From: Oxyruncus cristatus
Lineage: Eukaryota > Chordata > Aves > Passeriformes > Cotingidae
Reading direction: 5' to 3'
Length of the DNA stretch: 64,000 bases
NCBI GenBank assembly: GCA_013399855.1
Contig: VXAY01003830.1
Coordinates: 663,278 to 727,277 of the forward strand
Below are positions 50,553 through 62,598 of this stretch, one piece after another. Made by a program: the position numbers and the translations under genes. Numbering within the stretch: position 1 is the stretch's first letter; each line of letters begins with the position of its first letter. The notes below the pieces were generated by a model. It saw only the letters and a list, made by a program, of their open reading frames with translations, did no database searches and was not told where the DNA came from.

Positions 50553-53500
50553 CTGTGCTGTGTAGACAGCAGAAGGAGTGACAAGTCCGGACTGGGAAAT
50601 CTCAGTGATGCAAATCTCTGGGACACCTCGGAGGAGTTTCAGCCTCTTCACCTCTGGTGGACAAATAACTTGGCATACATGGGGTTGGAGGGGTTTTGCA
50701 GCAGGGTGGTCCAAGCTTAGTTCAGCCTCCCAGATACAACAAAGGGCTGAGGCATGACTGGGGCAAGGGGCCATCACACAAGGCAGAGGGAAGTGGGAGG
50801 GAAGAAAAGGGATTGAATTGTGATGACAGCTTAGAAATCTGCTGACATTGCTTGTAGGAGATGGGACAAGAGTGTCCCAAGGCTGTGTATAAGGACAGGT
50901 TATCTCTGTACCTCTGTGCCTGCCCTTTCTCCAGCTACTGAGCTCCTTCTCCTCTGCCAGCAGCACCAACACACTGCTTGTCTAGGGCTTCAGCAAAACG
51001 ATCCTGTGATTTATTTTTTTTGTAATGGGAGCTACCAGCAGCACAGACATGGCTGCCCAGCCAACAGCACACAAGCTCTGGCTGGGGATGCAGAGCAAGG
51101 AGTGAGCCTGGAGCAGACGTTCTGCTGATGTAACTATTGGGAAATGAAAGATGTCTTGTGTTCTGGCCTGTCCTTTCTTGTCCCACAGTGTCACACTTGC
51201 TTAGTAGCTTTCTTTTTCAGATGCATCAGAGAGCACAATTTAATACAAATTAGATTTTTATAACTAAAGATTCAAATGCGTGAGAGAATACATAGGGAAG
51301 AAAAGTGAGAGGAAAATCACAGGAATTACATCCTATTTTGGGGTTTTACACTTCTTTTTACCTTGAAAAAGCCACCAATGGTTCCGCTTGCTGTGCTATC
51401 ATCTAAAGGATAAAAATAGAAGATTTTCATTAGTTTAATATTATAGTGCTGTATTTTAAACTCTGACCCTCAAGGTACTCTGTATCTCTGTTGTTCCTTT
51501 GTCTTTCACTGACAGGCAAATTAGCTCTTCACATCTAGAAAATAATGAAATCCTGCATAATGAAATCCTGATGCTGGACTTTCTCTTCTTCAAAGTGCAA
51601 GTTTTCTGCTTTAGCCCATGATTCAGTGTGTGCTTCTAAAATGGCTTGATTATTCTGCTGGCTCTGTTCCAGGGTTTGCAGGGTTTACATTGGTCTATTT
51701 CTGTAAATGGGTTATAGAGAGAGCCTAAGATGGACAGAACTTAATACCAATAAAACAGAGTGGAGTGGTAAACTTTTAGCTTTCCTTAACTTTAAACTTT
51801 GTAAGAATCATAGGCTAGTGATGTCTCGGAATTATCAAAGTCCTTCACAAAGTGTTAACAATTATCATACTGCTTTAGAGAAAGAACAAGTTTATTCGTA
51901 ATGCCTGGACCATGTACCAAGGCACTAAGCACATGTCTGTAGTTATAATTTTTTACATTTGGATGGAGGAGAGGAATAATCAGTCACATGCCACTCTATA
52001 ATTATAGATCTCATGTGTTCACAATGTCTGTGTCCTCTTCTTAAAGCATCTTCCTTCCAGTTTCAGAAATCAGTAGAAAAACAGGTCCTGTTTGGTTTCT
52101 GGGTCACACCATACTGTAGAGCAGAGCATCTCCATTCATTCTTCTTTTCCAAGCTTCTTGTGAGAATGGATTAGTTGTGATGCTAATGGTTGTGCAAATG
52201 TGTAGCTTAAGAGGAGATGTACTTTCTCTGATGAAAAAGTTCAAAAGTAGGTCAAAAATAAGGGCCAGTAGTCTCATTCTGGTAGGCACTGAATGCAGCT
52301 CCTGACAGTCTCATTTTCCTCAAATTCAGCACAAGTGGATGGCAGGAGAACAAAAGCAGTGTCAGTGGGATTGGGTACCACTTATCTCAGAACTAGATTG
52401 TGCTCTTCTTGGGATATCATCAAGGTCTCAGATATGTGCTTTAAAATCTTTAGTCCTGTGCAGGTTAGTGGTGATTTTCTTGTTTTCCACACCTGGGCTT
52501 CTTCAAGTCTGACAGGAAATCCCTAAATTTCATTTAAACACCTTTTTCCACATATAATAGGGCTTGGGATTCAAAGGAATTCATTCAAGCATGCTCTCCA
52601 AATGGCATTTAACTTCCCAAGAAAAAGCAGTAACAGGAAGAGTTGTTTTAATTAGCACATGAGCTATGCAGCAGCTAATGTATTCCACCTCTTCACTGTT
52701 GTAAAAGGAGCAGATTTCTTGGTAGCATGAAGCGAGCAGAGAAGAGGGACTGTGTTCTGCTCTCCATATGCCGCACAGCCCCATTCATGGGCAAGGTGTG
52801 AACGGGAGGTGATTTGTAGCCGCCTGCCACTTGTTCAGAACAAGCTGCTGTTGTTCTCCAGGCTGAAAAGAAACCCAGCTCCCCTCTGCAGCCGTACTGC
52901 AGTGCAACAGGTAGACAGCACCCTTCAGAGGTTTTAGTTTCAACAATAAGGAATTGCAAAGAAAATTTATTTTTTGATTTACACTTTAAAAACCTAGGCT
53001 GGAAAAAGAGATCCTTGATTTCCCCGAACATATTTGTTGATTGAAAGTCCCAAGGAAGCCCCAATTTAGAGAAACCTTTGAAAGTACACCTCTTTTCCCT
53101 CTGTCTGGTCAGCCTTAAACTGGTGCCGGACTGGATCTTCAACTCCAGTGCCCCCCTGGGGTCCCAAACTGAGTCCAACACTGCACTCTGATGTGGGGAC
53201 TGGAAACAGAGACTGGGCCCCTCTCTGCTTTGGTGCTTCTCGAGATCCACTCTGTTTTGCCAGCACACTAAGGCTTACACACCTGCCGTGTTGGTTAATG
53301 ATGTGGCCTGAGAAACACATGGTGTTGGGGAGTGATTTCATGACCTCCTCCAGCCCATGAATGTGTCAGCATAAGCTGTGAAGAAAAGTCCAAGCTCCAG
53401 ACAGCATTTCCCTGGCAATGAGGTTCAAGTGATGAGTGATGTTACAGCGGCTGTACTTCACTGAGAAATTGCTGAAGAGAAGAATGACCTAGTAACAAAA

Positions 53501-55290
53501 AGCTGGGCCCAGCAAGGTGAGGAGCATCTCTAGGGCTTCCAGCTACAAAGGCAGATCATGTCTGCTGGAAACTGCCCTGCGGTTCCAGAAGTGGGAAGTG
53601 GCAAGCTGATTTGAAACAAATTTTGATCAGAGTATCAGAGCATGCAGATCTTGCGCATACATTACAACAAAAGTACTTCTCTAAGTTATTTTGCACTCTT
53701 TAAAAAATATTACTATTTTCGAGTCCAAAAATGTATGAGCATCTGCCTTAGAATTATAACATGGAAGTCGTTGAGGTCCAGTTCATGCTTGCTTCATTGC
53801 TTCATGGGTTACAATGGCATAAATCCTCAGCGGCTTGGTTTGATGTAGCCCTGCAGCAGTCATTTTTCCTGTTCGATTGCACCAACTGGGGTTCCAGCTT
53901 GGATCTTCTCAACAAAAAAATATTCAGATGAGTGAAACCTCAGTGTCTAATCACCATCTTGTAGGAATAGTTTCAGACCTCCATAGCGTGCAGAACGCAC
54001 AGATGTGAAAGAGTAATCCAGGTTAGCTGTTAAAAATTCCCTGTACATTTTTGAAGTACTAGCTTTTTTATTTTTTCTTTAGTGTGTAAGGATTCTGTCC
54101 TTCTACAGTTGTAGAGGAAATTTTGTTCAGGGTCCTCCTACCCAAAAATCCAGACGCCTTCTTGACAGTTTGGATGCCTGTTTTCAGTGTCAGGCTCCAC
54201 AGGCACAGCACAAGACAGAAGGTGCTGGACCTGCAGGGAAACCCTGTCCTCTCAGCAGGATTCTGTGTAGAAATAGAGGTTTGCTGGAGCAGGATCAGTT
54301 GCAGAACTGGAGGATGGACACACAAGCCACTACAGCAGCATCCATTGAGAAGACAATAGCAGTGAGCAGGAGTGAGTGTATGTATTGGTGTGCACATGTG
54401 GCAAGAATGGTTATTTTGTGATGGATCTGCTGCCGCAGGGACAAGGAGTCAAGTGGGAAAGAGGCAAGTGGAGATGTCAAAAGAAGTAGTGCTGTGTTGG
54501 CAAGGCAATAAAAATAGCAGGTGACCCACTTACCTCTCACTTGGCTAATTCCTATCAGCAGGTGAGCTGAGAAAGCATTTTTTCAATGCTTTTGTGCAAT
54601 ACAGGTCCTGTGGTGAGAGGGATGGAATCAAAACTAATAATTTCTCTTCACCGAGTCACTGCCTGGCCACCTGGAGGGACTTTTTGGCCTCAGTGGACGA
54701 TAACCATTTATACATTAACAGAAGTGTGAGGGATAAGGACTTTTGTATGGTAACGCAGCTCTTTCCCAATGTGTGGCTATCATTTCTGCTGTATTTAGCA
54801 CAAACTTTTCCCATTTTTCTTGTTGCAAAGGTAGGAAATGTATTTGGAGTCAGCAGGGTGCCAGCGAGGGCCCAGGTATGGTGCCTGAGGAGCGGTTCCC
54901 CTCTTCATGGCTGTTTTTCCCAAGGAGATCTGCAAACCATCTGGCTCCTTTCCACATAGTGGGGGATTCTTTCTCGGGGCCTGCTAGCATGGGACCTTTT
55001 GTTTGCTGTGGAGAGCAAAACATACCCTGTGCTGACGAAAATACTGTGTGATTGAGGTCACAAATGTTAAAGAGGTGCTGCTCACTTTGCGTGCTGTCTA
55101 GGATTTTTGCTTTCTTGCTTAGCTTGTGCCCTGCTGAGGACATGCTATCTAGCAAGCCCCTGAGTTTCTGGAATATAACATGATGAAATTAATTAAAAAT
55201 TTCCTCACAATTATCCTTTTCTTACTGCTTGTTATCAAAACACGTGGAAGTTTTTCACTCACTGAGCGGCGTGTTTGTTTATTTCTTTAG
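50553..55290. other. Intronic sequence upstream of the SCFD2 exon
   Basis: No exon was recognised between the CR1 copy and the SCFD2 exon at 55291. The stretch contains a 15-bp tandem duplication (51542-51570) and the window's longest open frame (191 codons, minus, 52693-53268), which has no known motif. The sequence immediately before 55291 (GTTTATTTCTTTAG) is the 3' splice site of the SCFD2 exon. Confidence 0.6.
51542..51570. repeat. 15-bp tandem duplication
   Basis: ATAATGAAATCCTGC (51542-51556) is followed directly by ATAATGAAATCCTG (51557-51570). Simple slippage-type duplication. Confidence 0.85.
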
Positions 55291-55436
55291 GCTGTGACTC
55301 CTCACTGAACCTGACATCTCAGAAAGCCACAGATGCAGTGGACAGTATCTTTCAGTCCCTCAGGGATATTGCAAGAGTTCGAATGCACATGAAACAGTTT
55401 AATTCCATACATGATCCAGGCAGCAACACCCACCAG
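55291..55436 (+). CDS. SCFD2: SCFD2 internal exon (third from last, by inference)
   Basis: A 146-base coding exon of Sec1 family domain-containing protein 2, a Sec1/Munc18-like protein thought to take part in SNARE-dependent vesicle traffic. It is preceded by GTTTATTTCTTTAG and enters at codon position 2, so the upstream intron is phase 1. The first full codon is TGT at 55293, and the exon ends in phase 0 at CAG (55434-55436). The peptide contains CDSSLNLT, AVDSIFQSLRDIA, a KQF motif and NTHQ, which match the helical stretch preceding the last Sec1-fold segment of vertebrate SCFD2 (about residues 520-570 of roughly 684). The 5' splice site is CAG|GCAAGT, a GC donor with otherwise ideal consensus. 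The nearest GT (55441) would break the phase with the next exon. Family identity is from recalled similarity, not a search. Confidence 0.85.
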
Positions 55437-55442
55437 GCAAGT
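55437..55442 (+). promoter_or_regulatory. SCFD2: GC-type 5' splice site
   Basis: The intron starts GCAAGT after exon-final CAG. GC donors normally need this strong match to U1 snRNA at the other positions, which is seen here. Splicing at this point gives an exact phase-0 join to the exon at 59025 and preserves the THQ-ASYKPLLKQ sequence of the family. Confidence 0.8.
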
Positions 55443-56440
55443 GGATCTTTCTTTTCCCTGTGTATGTTATTTCTCTCGCATACTGTCAAAATTACAGCAC
55501 TAATTTTGTTGATGTGCTAATACTATATACATTCTGCCCACGTAAAAGAGATGTAAGTATAGGTTTTATAATTGACCTAATCATCAAGAATTTCCTCAAG
55601 TCCTTTGTCCAAACTTAGGCATATCCATGTCAATGTCAACAATTAATTATCTGAGGAAGAAATTTGGGCTTTGCTCTGCAGCACTGTGATACGATAAAAA
55701 ATGCCTGTGAAAGGCAGGGCTAGGTCTTGGTGGTTCTTGACTAAGACCTAGCAGGGCACAGCAAAGCAGGATTTCCACATCCATACAGCAACTATATTCC
55801 CATGTATTTTCTCTTTCATCCCTGTGAGTGTGGGAGGCAGACCCATTTGTAAATAGGTGACAAATGCAGCTTCTGTGTCTAAAATAGGGACACATGAACT
55901 GTGGTATTACTTTAGGTCATCAGGATTAATAGACGATGTTCTTCTTTCTTTCTGTCTCCCCCAAAGTGTTTTACCTATTTCAGTTAAAAATAGAGTTTTA
56001 CAATGGAAAGCAGTGATTTAGAGAGAGACCATAAAACTCGATTCTAGCCTTGAGCCAGAAAAAAATCCTTCAAAACTCATAACAGTGCTGTGGGCCAGCA
56101 AAGGGATGTAGTTCCAATTAAGCATTGCTTTGTAAGAACAGTAATCATGACTGTTGCAAAATGTCGCTGGAAATCTAAGATGGAGAAAACCTGTTCCTGA
56201 AGTCTCCTAGCAGTTAGGACCAATCTGGTGTCCAAAATGGGGAAAATTGTTAAACATTTAATGCAGCTCAGTGTGGGGGCAGTGAGATGATAAGAAAGAT
56301 TTCCTGAAGGTGTAGTTAGCATCAGTGTGTTCTTTGCACGTAGTCCAGCTTGTCTGCTTAGGGATAAGTGCTGTAATACAGCAAGGAATATATTAACACC
56401 GTGCAGCCCCTTAATCTGGCCATGCAATCAATTTATTTGC

Positions 56441-56488
56441 TTATTCAATTTAATTGAATTTAAATATTTCAATTATTCAATTTAATTG
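56441..56488. repeat. 16-bp AT-rich direct repeat with inner dyad
   Basis: TTATTCAATTTAATTG occurs exactly at 56441-56456 and 56473-56488. The sequence between and around them (AATTGAATTTAAATATTTCAATT) is nearly palindromic, so the block could fold as a weak hairpin. Confidence 0.8.
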
Positions 56489-56973
56489 CTTGAATAGGAC
56501 GAACCGTCTGCTGAGGGAAGTCCAGGAGGTTTATGATAGTAGAAATAAGCAGGGAGTATGTGACTGTCCATCATACATACAGCTCTCTACCAATGGGCCT
56601 CTCTGTTGACTGGAACGTGTTAAATGCACAGGTTGTGTGAGATCACTTTAGCTCCTCTGAAGAAGTAGTGCCCATCCTATGACCATACACATTCCCAGTC
56701 CTGCCTAGTGCTATGGGAATGGGTTTAGCCTATACATACTTTATCACTTCATCTGTTAGAAGCTGGGACGGCCCCATTTCTTCTTAAGACTCACAAAAAG
56801 GTAAATAAGTGTGAATTCTTCCTCGTCTTAGAAGGACTTTTTATAGCACTGAAGTTTGTGTGTCTTACATAAAATGACAAATGTTTTCATCAGGTTATCA
56901 AGGCAGTTCATGTAGTGACCATGCAAGAAGAGAGTATTTTTTTTGCAAACTACTTGTGTCTTGATCTGAGTGT

Positions 56974-57075
56974 ATTTCTCCCTTCCTCCTTCCCTTCCTC
57001 TATCCATATATCCATTCCTCCTTCCATCCCTTACTCTCCTTTTCTCATTCTTTTTCTTTCTCTCTCTTCTTTTTT
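56974..57075. repeat. Long polypyrimidine tract
   Basis: About 100 bases almost wholly C and T on the + strand, built from CCTT/CCTTC and TTTCTTTC-like units with a short AT interruption (57003-57012). It is a low-complexity (CCTT)n-type tract inside the SCFD2 intron, well away from the 3' splice site at 59024. Confidence 0.85.
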
Positions 57076-59024
57076 ATAATCTTGTCTGAGATGTAGCCAC
57101 TGAGGTTTCTAACGGCTATTTTAAACACAATTTGTGCCCACCAAAATCTAAAGTTGATGAAAGTTTCATTATGAGATAGAAATTAATGCAGCTATTGGAG
57201 GTTTTACAAAAATAAAAACTCCTCTAAAAATTTAATAGATTACATTCAAATCATAAAAGATTTTAATAATATTTGAAACTATCACAGTTAAAAAAAAAGT
57301 AAGTGATCATACTGTCTGCATTTTAGTATCTGCGTAGACTAACTGAATTGTTTTGAAGGGCATTGAGTTTTGGTGCTGAAACTTCAGACATGCAAAATCA
57401 TAGCACATTTTTAACGTCTTCTGAGTACATAGTTTTGTCTTAAGTCAGATATTTTTCCTTTAATTTTGTGCAGTAAACCTCTCTGTTAAACTGTGATTTG
57501 ATCTCTGCTCCAAAAATATTTCATTCCTGATGTTTTTCTGTTCCTCATCTATGAAGATATTAAACAGATTTTTATACATAGGATTTCATGACTGCATGTG
57601 TATTTTCAAACAGTTGTTTGTTGCGTGACTAGATTTGACAGAAATCTTAACATGTTCTAAAAGATCCTGCAGCTTAAGTCTGCTGTAATTTGCTTTGTTG
57701 GCTCAACTGAAAATTATGCACATGTTGTGAGAAGAACTAAATGAGTTGTATAAATCTTTGTTGACAGGATTGTATTCAAAAACTGTAAGTTTTGTTTCTC
57801 ACTGTAAAATGTTGGATGAAAAACATTTCTTTAATGACTCCAGAAAATTTTAGTTTCAAGCCAAGTGGCTTGCTTTTTATTTTCCATCCATTTTTACTTT
57901 TATTTTGCAAGATGTCTCTTGTAGATATCATCTTTGCAAAATTAATGATGTTATACTTGTTTCCCCTAAGAAATCTAGGAGATGATGTATACCTGGGCCA
58001 GTCCCAAAGGAAAACAAACATGCTAATTTGAAAGCTGCTAATTTTCTAAGACAGTTGCACTTACTGAAATGGTTGTGGTTCTGTTGCAGTTTGGGCAAAG
58101 TTAAAAGCAGCAAAACAAGGCTCCAAGTGTAAACCAAGTGAGCTTGAATTTTCATTAAAGGTATCTTTCAAAAAGTCTCTAAAAGTTTTATCTTAAAAAC
58201 TTTTTTAGGATGGCAGAGTGGTTTAAACCTTAGTACACAAATGTGGAAATTACTAGGCTACTAATTTATATTCAGCCTGGGTTTGTGGACCCTAAAGAGG
58301 ATGCAAGGTTGATCCTTTGGGAGTAGATCTTCCAGCATGCTGACCATTTGTACTGTTGCATTTTCCACTTTTCCTGGTCCCTAACTTCTCTGAAACTCTG
58401 ACAATGCATGGTAATGGTGGGGGTGTTCGGCCTATTTTTCTCAAAGTTTTCCACAGGTGGAAGTATTATGTGGAAGGCTATGGCCACAGAAGCTAAAGGA
58501 CTAACAGGGACTCCTTAGCTCTGCTCTTCCATGAGGGGCAAACAGGCAGGTTGGCCTCTTCCCAGCCCTGCTGATATCCAGACTTCAGTGGGGACATGAC
58601 ACCTGTGGGAAGGCAGGACTAGTCAGTAAGCTACCCCTCCTAAAAATCCCTGTTTAAGGGTTTATAAAATCATTACAAAGGGAATGAGATCTGGGTGCGT
58701 AAGGGCAACAGAGTCTAATTCCTATTGTTATCTGTTTCTGTACTACCTCCAAAAAGATTCCAGGGAAACTAGAAGTCCACCTTTCTTCCTTGCCTCCCTT
58801 TACTGATTTAATACACATGGGGCAGAGTAAATGTGTGGCTATCTTCCAGTCCTTTCAGTTTTGTGTTGTGCTGGTGCACACTGTTTGCAGTCAAGGTCAC
58901 AAACTCTCTGAGTGGTTTCCTTTACAGGACGATGATTTTTGTAACCTTTAATGGAAATAAAATATTGAGCAGTTGCACCAAGTCTAAGCAGGTTTATTCA
59001 CAACACCTTGTTCTTTTTGTGCAG

Positions 59025-59159
59025 GCTTCTTACAAACCACTGCTGAAACAGGTTGTAGAAGAGATCTGTAATCCTGATCGACTTGATCCTGTTGATATTG
59101 AGCATGTGTCATCAGGCCTCACTGATCTCCTTAAAACTGGATTCAGCATGTTCATGAAG
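59025..59159 (+). CDS. SCFD2: SCFD2 internal exon (penultimate, by inference)
   Basis: A 135-base, 45-codon exon, phase 0 at both ends, of the Sec1/Munc18-family protein SCFD2. It follows a clear 3' splice site (CTTGTTCTTTTTGTGCAG) and ends at AAG|GTAAAC. The peptide begins ASYKPLLKQVVEEI, contains DPVDIEHVSSGLTDLL and ends KTGFSMFMK, a block I recognise as highly conserved in vertebrate SCFD2, at about residues 570-614 of roughly 684. It belongs to the final part of the Sec1-like fold. The next and last exon, expected to encode about 70 residues with a hydrophobic LLILF-type strand, was not found before 64000. The frame stays open into the intron for about 100 bases, but the splice site and family pattern set the exon end. 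Confidence 0.9.
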
Positions 59160-59344
59160 GTAAACCAGCCTTCCCAAGCTCATCTTGTAAGATTTTTCAG
59201 AGCATCCTATGGCAGTAGCTGGTTTTATGTATCTGAGTTGATATCGTTCAGCAGAACATAAGGGGAAGTTAGGAGAGTTGAATCCTTGCAGGGAGACTGA
59301 GGGCTTGAGGCACCACTTTGCAGGTACAGTGCAGATAGGTAGTG

Positions 59345-59440
59345 CCTGATGAACAAAATAAGAGGAATGCCAGTTCATTTAACCTACCTGGATTTCCAAA
59401 AGTCATTCCACAAGGCATTCATCAAAGGATTTTAAGGACA
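59345..59440 (+). mobile_element. Possible CR1 reverse-transcriptase fragment
   Basis: The + strand reads TYLDFQKSFHKAF before a stop, resembling the CR1 reverse-transcriptase block YLDFxKAFDxVPH that precedes the active-site region. Only about 30 codons align and the rest is decayed. It is on the same strand as, and 465 bp upstream of, the CR1 3' end at 59905, so both may be parts of one old insertion. A chance match is possible. Confidence 0.4.
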
Positions 59441-59904
59441 CCGAGCAGCCTTGAAGGAGAAGAAAAGTAAGTATGAACAGTCTGGTCTCACAGTGGATGC
59501 AGGAGGAGCTTCATAACTTAATGCCTTTTCTATAAATTGATGTAGTTCAACTTGCAGTAGGGAGGGAGGAAGCCTAGTTAGAATTTGCTTTGTGGATGCT
59601 CTTAGCATGTTTTAAGACAGTCATTCTACAAGAATTTACTCTGCTTTACAAATTAGCTTATGTTAAGTGTTCGCTAAATATTTACAGAGATGAAGTGTGT
59701 AGTAGCTATCATGCTGTACATTCCACTTTGTCCTACTGTATATCCTGAGTTCTTCGTTGAAAACAAACCCAAATTTACATCAAAGCACATCAATACTATC
59801 ATTATGAGTAGAGTATGTTTCTGTACCATGCCCAGTGTTCTTCTTCCAGTATTACCACCACCACCCCTCAGGATGAAAGAGGCATCAGCAAACTGTGTTA
59901 GGCA

Positions 59905-60146
59905 GTGGACGCAAGCTGCAGCAAGGGAAATTCCAGTTGAATATAAAGAAAAAAACATTCACTGTAAGAATGGTTAAATCCAGAGTGGCTGTGAATTCTC
60001 CATCTCTGAGGTATTTAAAGGTTGGCCAAACAAAGCCCTGAGCAATCTGATACAATTTTAAAGTTGGCCGTGCTATGGGCAGGGAGGTGATATAGACGAG
60101 CTACAAAGATTCCTTCCAACTTGAATTGTTCTGTGATTCTATTGTA
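59905..60146 (+). mobile_element. CR1 LINE 3' end, diverged subfamily
   Basis: A decayed CR1 3' end on the + strand. It includes the GGGAAATTCCAGTTGAATATAA block, the TTCACTGTAAGAATGGTTAAA block, a 'CCATCTCTGAGGTATTTAAA' block and a short 3' UTR with CCTTCCAACTTGAATTGTTCTGTGATTCTAT at the end. This order fits the end of ORF2 and the 3' UTR of a CR1 subfamily different from the copy at 49987. Several indels break the frame. It lies in the SCFD2 intron in sense orientation. Confidence 0.85.
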
Positions 60147-62598
60147 ATAGAAAACAAAAAAGTTTTTTCTCTTTTGTGCAAATGCCTGCTAGACCTGCAT
60201 TTAAAAACAGCTGACAAACAGTTTTGACTGTTGGGTTAGCAGTATTCTAGAACTCATTATTAGAATAAGAAAGTTATTTTTCTGTTATTTCAGGAAAAGT
60301 TAGTCTTGAGCACAAATCAAATGTACCTAAAATCCAGTGCATGTTTTCAGGAATTTCTTTCCACAGTTGAAATGGATTTCCAAAATGTATTCAGTTAGGT
60401 TCCTAAATCTAAATTCTCAGCTCTTCATAGCTTATGATAAAGTCCCAAGACAAAAGAGAATAGCTGAAGAAATAGTGACCCAATATTCTTTCCATTCATG
60501 TATCAGAACTGAAAAAACTTATGCAAACACACTCAAAAATAGTAGCATTAAAAACACATTTCACCGTCAAACAAAGTAAAGAAGCTGGTGCACACAAGTG
60601 ATTTTTTCAATGATTGGTTTTATTTACCAGCAACTCACACAATTGTATTAATTTCATTGTATTTGGTTATTCCAAATTTTTTAAGCAGGAGTATAACTTC
60701 TTCTTTAAAAAAAAAAAAATAAAAAAAAGGCAACAACATCAGGACTCCAGAAGGCCTAAATACTTAGATGGAGACATTGACACCTTTGGCCAGTTTGAGG
60801 ACTACTCTATCCTTATTAATAATACGTGTGTGTATGTGTGAGACGTAAGTATATTATGGCAGTATGTACCTGTGAGTACCTGCATCTCTGCTGGTAAGAC
60901 AAATATCCTACTAAGAGGTACATTGAAGAGACAAGCAAGTGAACTTTGTGTAGGATTAATATTTCATAGGCATCATCAGATACCTCACAAATGTCTCCAT
61001 GCTTACTCCTTTGGTTTGTAGCCTGGCTTATTGGCATGTGCTGAATTATTGCGTGAATGAGTTTCTGACCAGCCTGTATTTCTGACACAATCACACCATC
61101 AGCACAGTAATTATTTTCTGAGCTTCCTTGTATTTTTGTTTCTTCCTCAATGCCTGAATATAAATGCCAGCTCTCATAAAAATGCTTTAGTAAGTGATCG
61201 CCTCAGGTGTGTTAATTTAGGACAAACTTTTAAAGATATCTCTCATGCAGAAGTTGTTTCTCTGGCAGGTGTGTTTGTTTCAAGCTAAGCGAAGGTGAAG
61301 GGGAAAGGCCTCCCTGCCTCAAGGACTCCTGTTTTGACTGCTGCTCTATACCACACATGTTTTATGATGATCTGAGCTTGCTGTCATTGATACCAAGTGC
61401 CCTGCACAGCAGCCTAGTTTCTGGTTATTGCCATGTTTTCCTTTTTCCAGTTATTCAGCTAAATTAAATTGGTTGGTCACAAACAGCAGAATCATTGGTG
61501 CTGCTGCCCTTGTTGGCAGTCATCCTCCACAGGATGTTAAAGATTGTTTCTGCTGACTTTCCTCAGAGCAAAAAGTTGTTTTGTGAGCTGCCGTGAGCCG
61601 TGAGAACAAACCTGTCCTCCAATCCCTTACTGCTTCAGTTTTAGAGTTTTACTGACCACTGCCACCCTATTTTCCCACCTCTTCCTCCCTGTCTTCCACG
61701 CAGACACATGCACCAGCAAAGAGCCCTCTATCCATAAGCTTCCTGAGGACATGCAGTATGAGGGGCTTGGAGCTGGAGAGAAGACCCTGATGTCTCACTG
61801 GGACGCTCTGCTGACTCAGGGCACCGCCCCCACTTCCTTTGGGCTCTTTCGCTTCAGTGTAAAGGTTTTGAGGGTTTTTTGGTTAGTCTTTGCCCAAGAT
61901 AGCTCTCTGAATTATTTTTAATGCATGGCATTTTGAACTGAAAGTGAATTTCACTTGGGGATTTATGCAAAATTCAGATTTCACAGTAAATTCAGAGGTC
62001 TTGGAAATGTCCCAAACCAACCCAACTTCAAAAGGATCCCAGAAGATACATGTTACTTTTATTGCAGTCCATTTCAGTTCTTCTTCTGTATCACTGAAAT
62101 GAGTTGTATTTAGCTACGTGCAGCCAGTTCCTTCAAGAGAGAGAGCCTTGGGTGGTTGTATTATCAAACAAACAAACAAAAAAAATTGGCAGAAACTTGC
62201 ATTCTTAACATAGCCAAATATTTTGTACCCGAAGTATTGTCCTCCTTCAAAACACTTATACATAGCATAACAAAATTACAGATTCCAAGACCCTTTTCAT
62301 TTCAATTTTAATTTAATTTAGAGTTTGCATGCCTAATAGTATTTTTAATACACATTTCTGGAATTTGTGGTTTGAACTTTAGTCTTCTGAAAAATAATAA
62401 GTTTTATATAGGCACCATGTGTTTGGATCTAGGCTTATTTTGACTGAAGGAAATGATTTGTCAAGACATTTTCTCTTTAGCATTACCCTGAAAGCTTGTG
62501 TTTTCTGATTAATGTTCTTATACTGAGTGTTCTTTCAGTGTGCCCAATCTTCTTCATGAATGATTATTATGAGTTGGTTGTTGCAAGGAAAGACATTA
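60147..62598. other. Intronic sequence, no gene seen
   Basis: Mostly unique sequence. An A-rich run with one T lies at 60707-60728 and a short imperfect TG tract at about 60826-60840. The part at about 61560-61860 is somewhat richer in GC. No exon with splice sites and a recognised product was found. Confidence 0.55.

Larger units (their letters stand above)
55437..59024 (+). other. SCFD2: SCFD2 GC-AG intron, 3588 bp
   Basis: This intron starts with GCAAGT and ends with CTTGTTCTTTTTGTGCAG. It is phase 0. It contains AT-rich direct repeats (56441-56488), a long pyrimidine tract (56974-57075) and otherwise unique AT-rich sequence. No other exon or dispersed repeat was recognised inside. Confidence 0.75.

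Noticed and set aside
54594..54959. 121-codon open frame just upstream of the SCFD2 exon, considered as the preceding exon
   Set aside because: The peptide does not resemble the SCFD2 segment expected there, and no donor giving phase 1 is evident.
59160..59261. Open reading frame continuing past the exon at 59025-59159
   Set aside because: A good GTAAAC donor and the conserved end KTGFSMFMK place the exon end at 59159. The continuation is intron.
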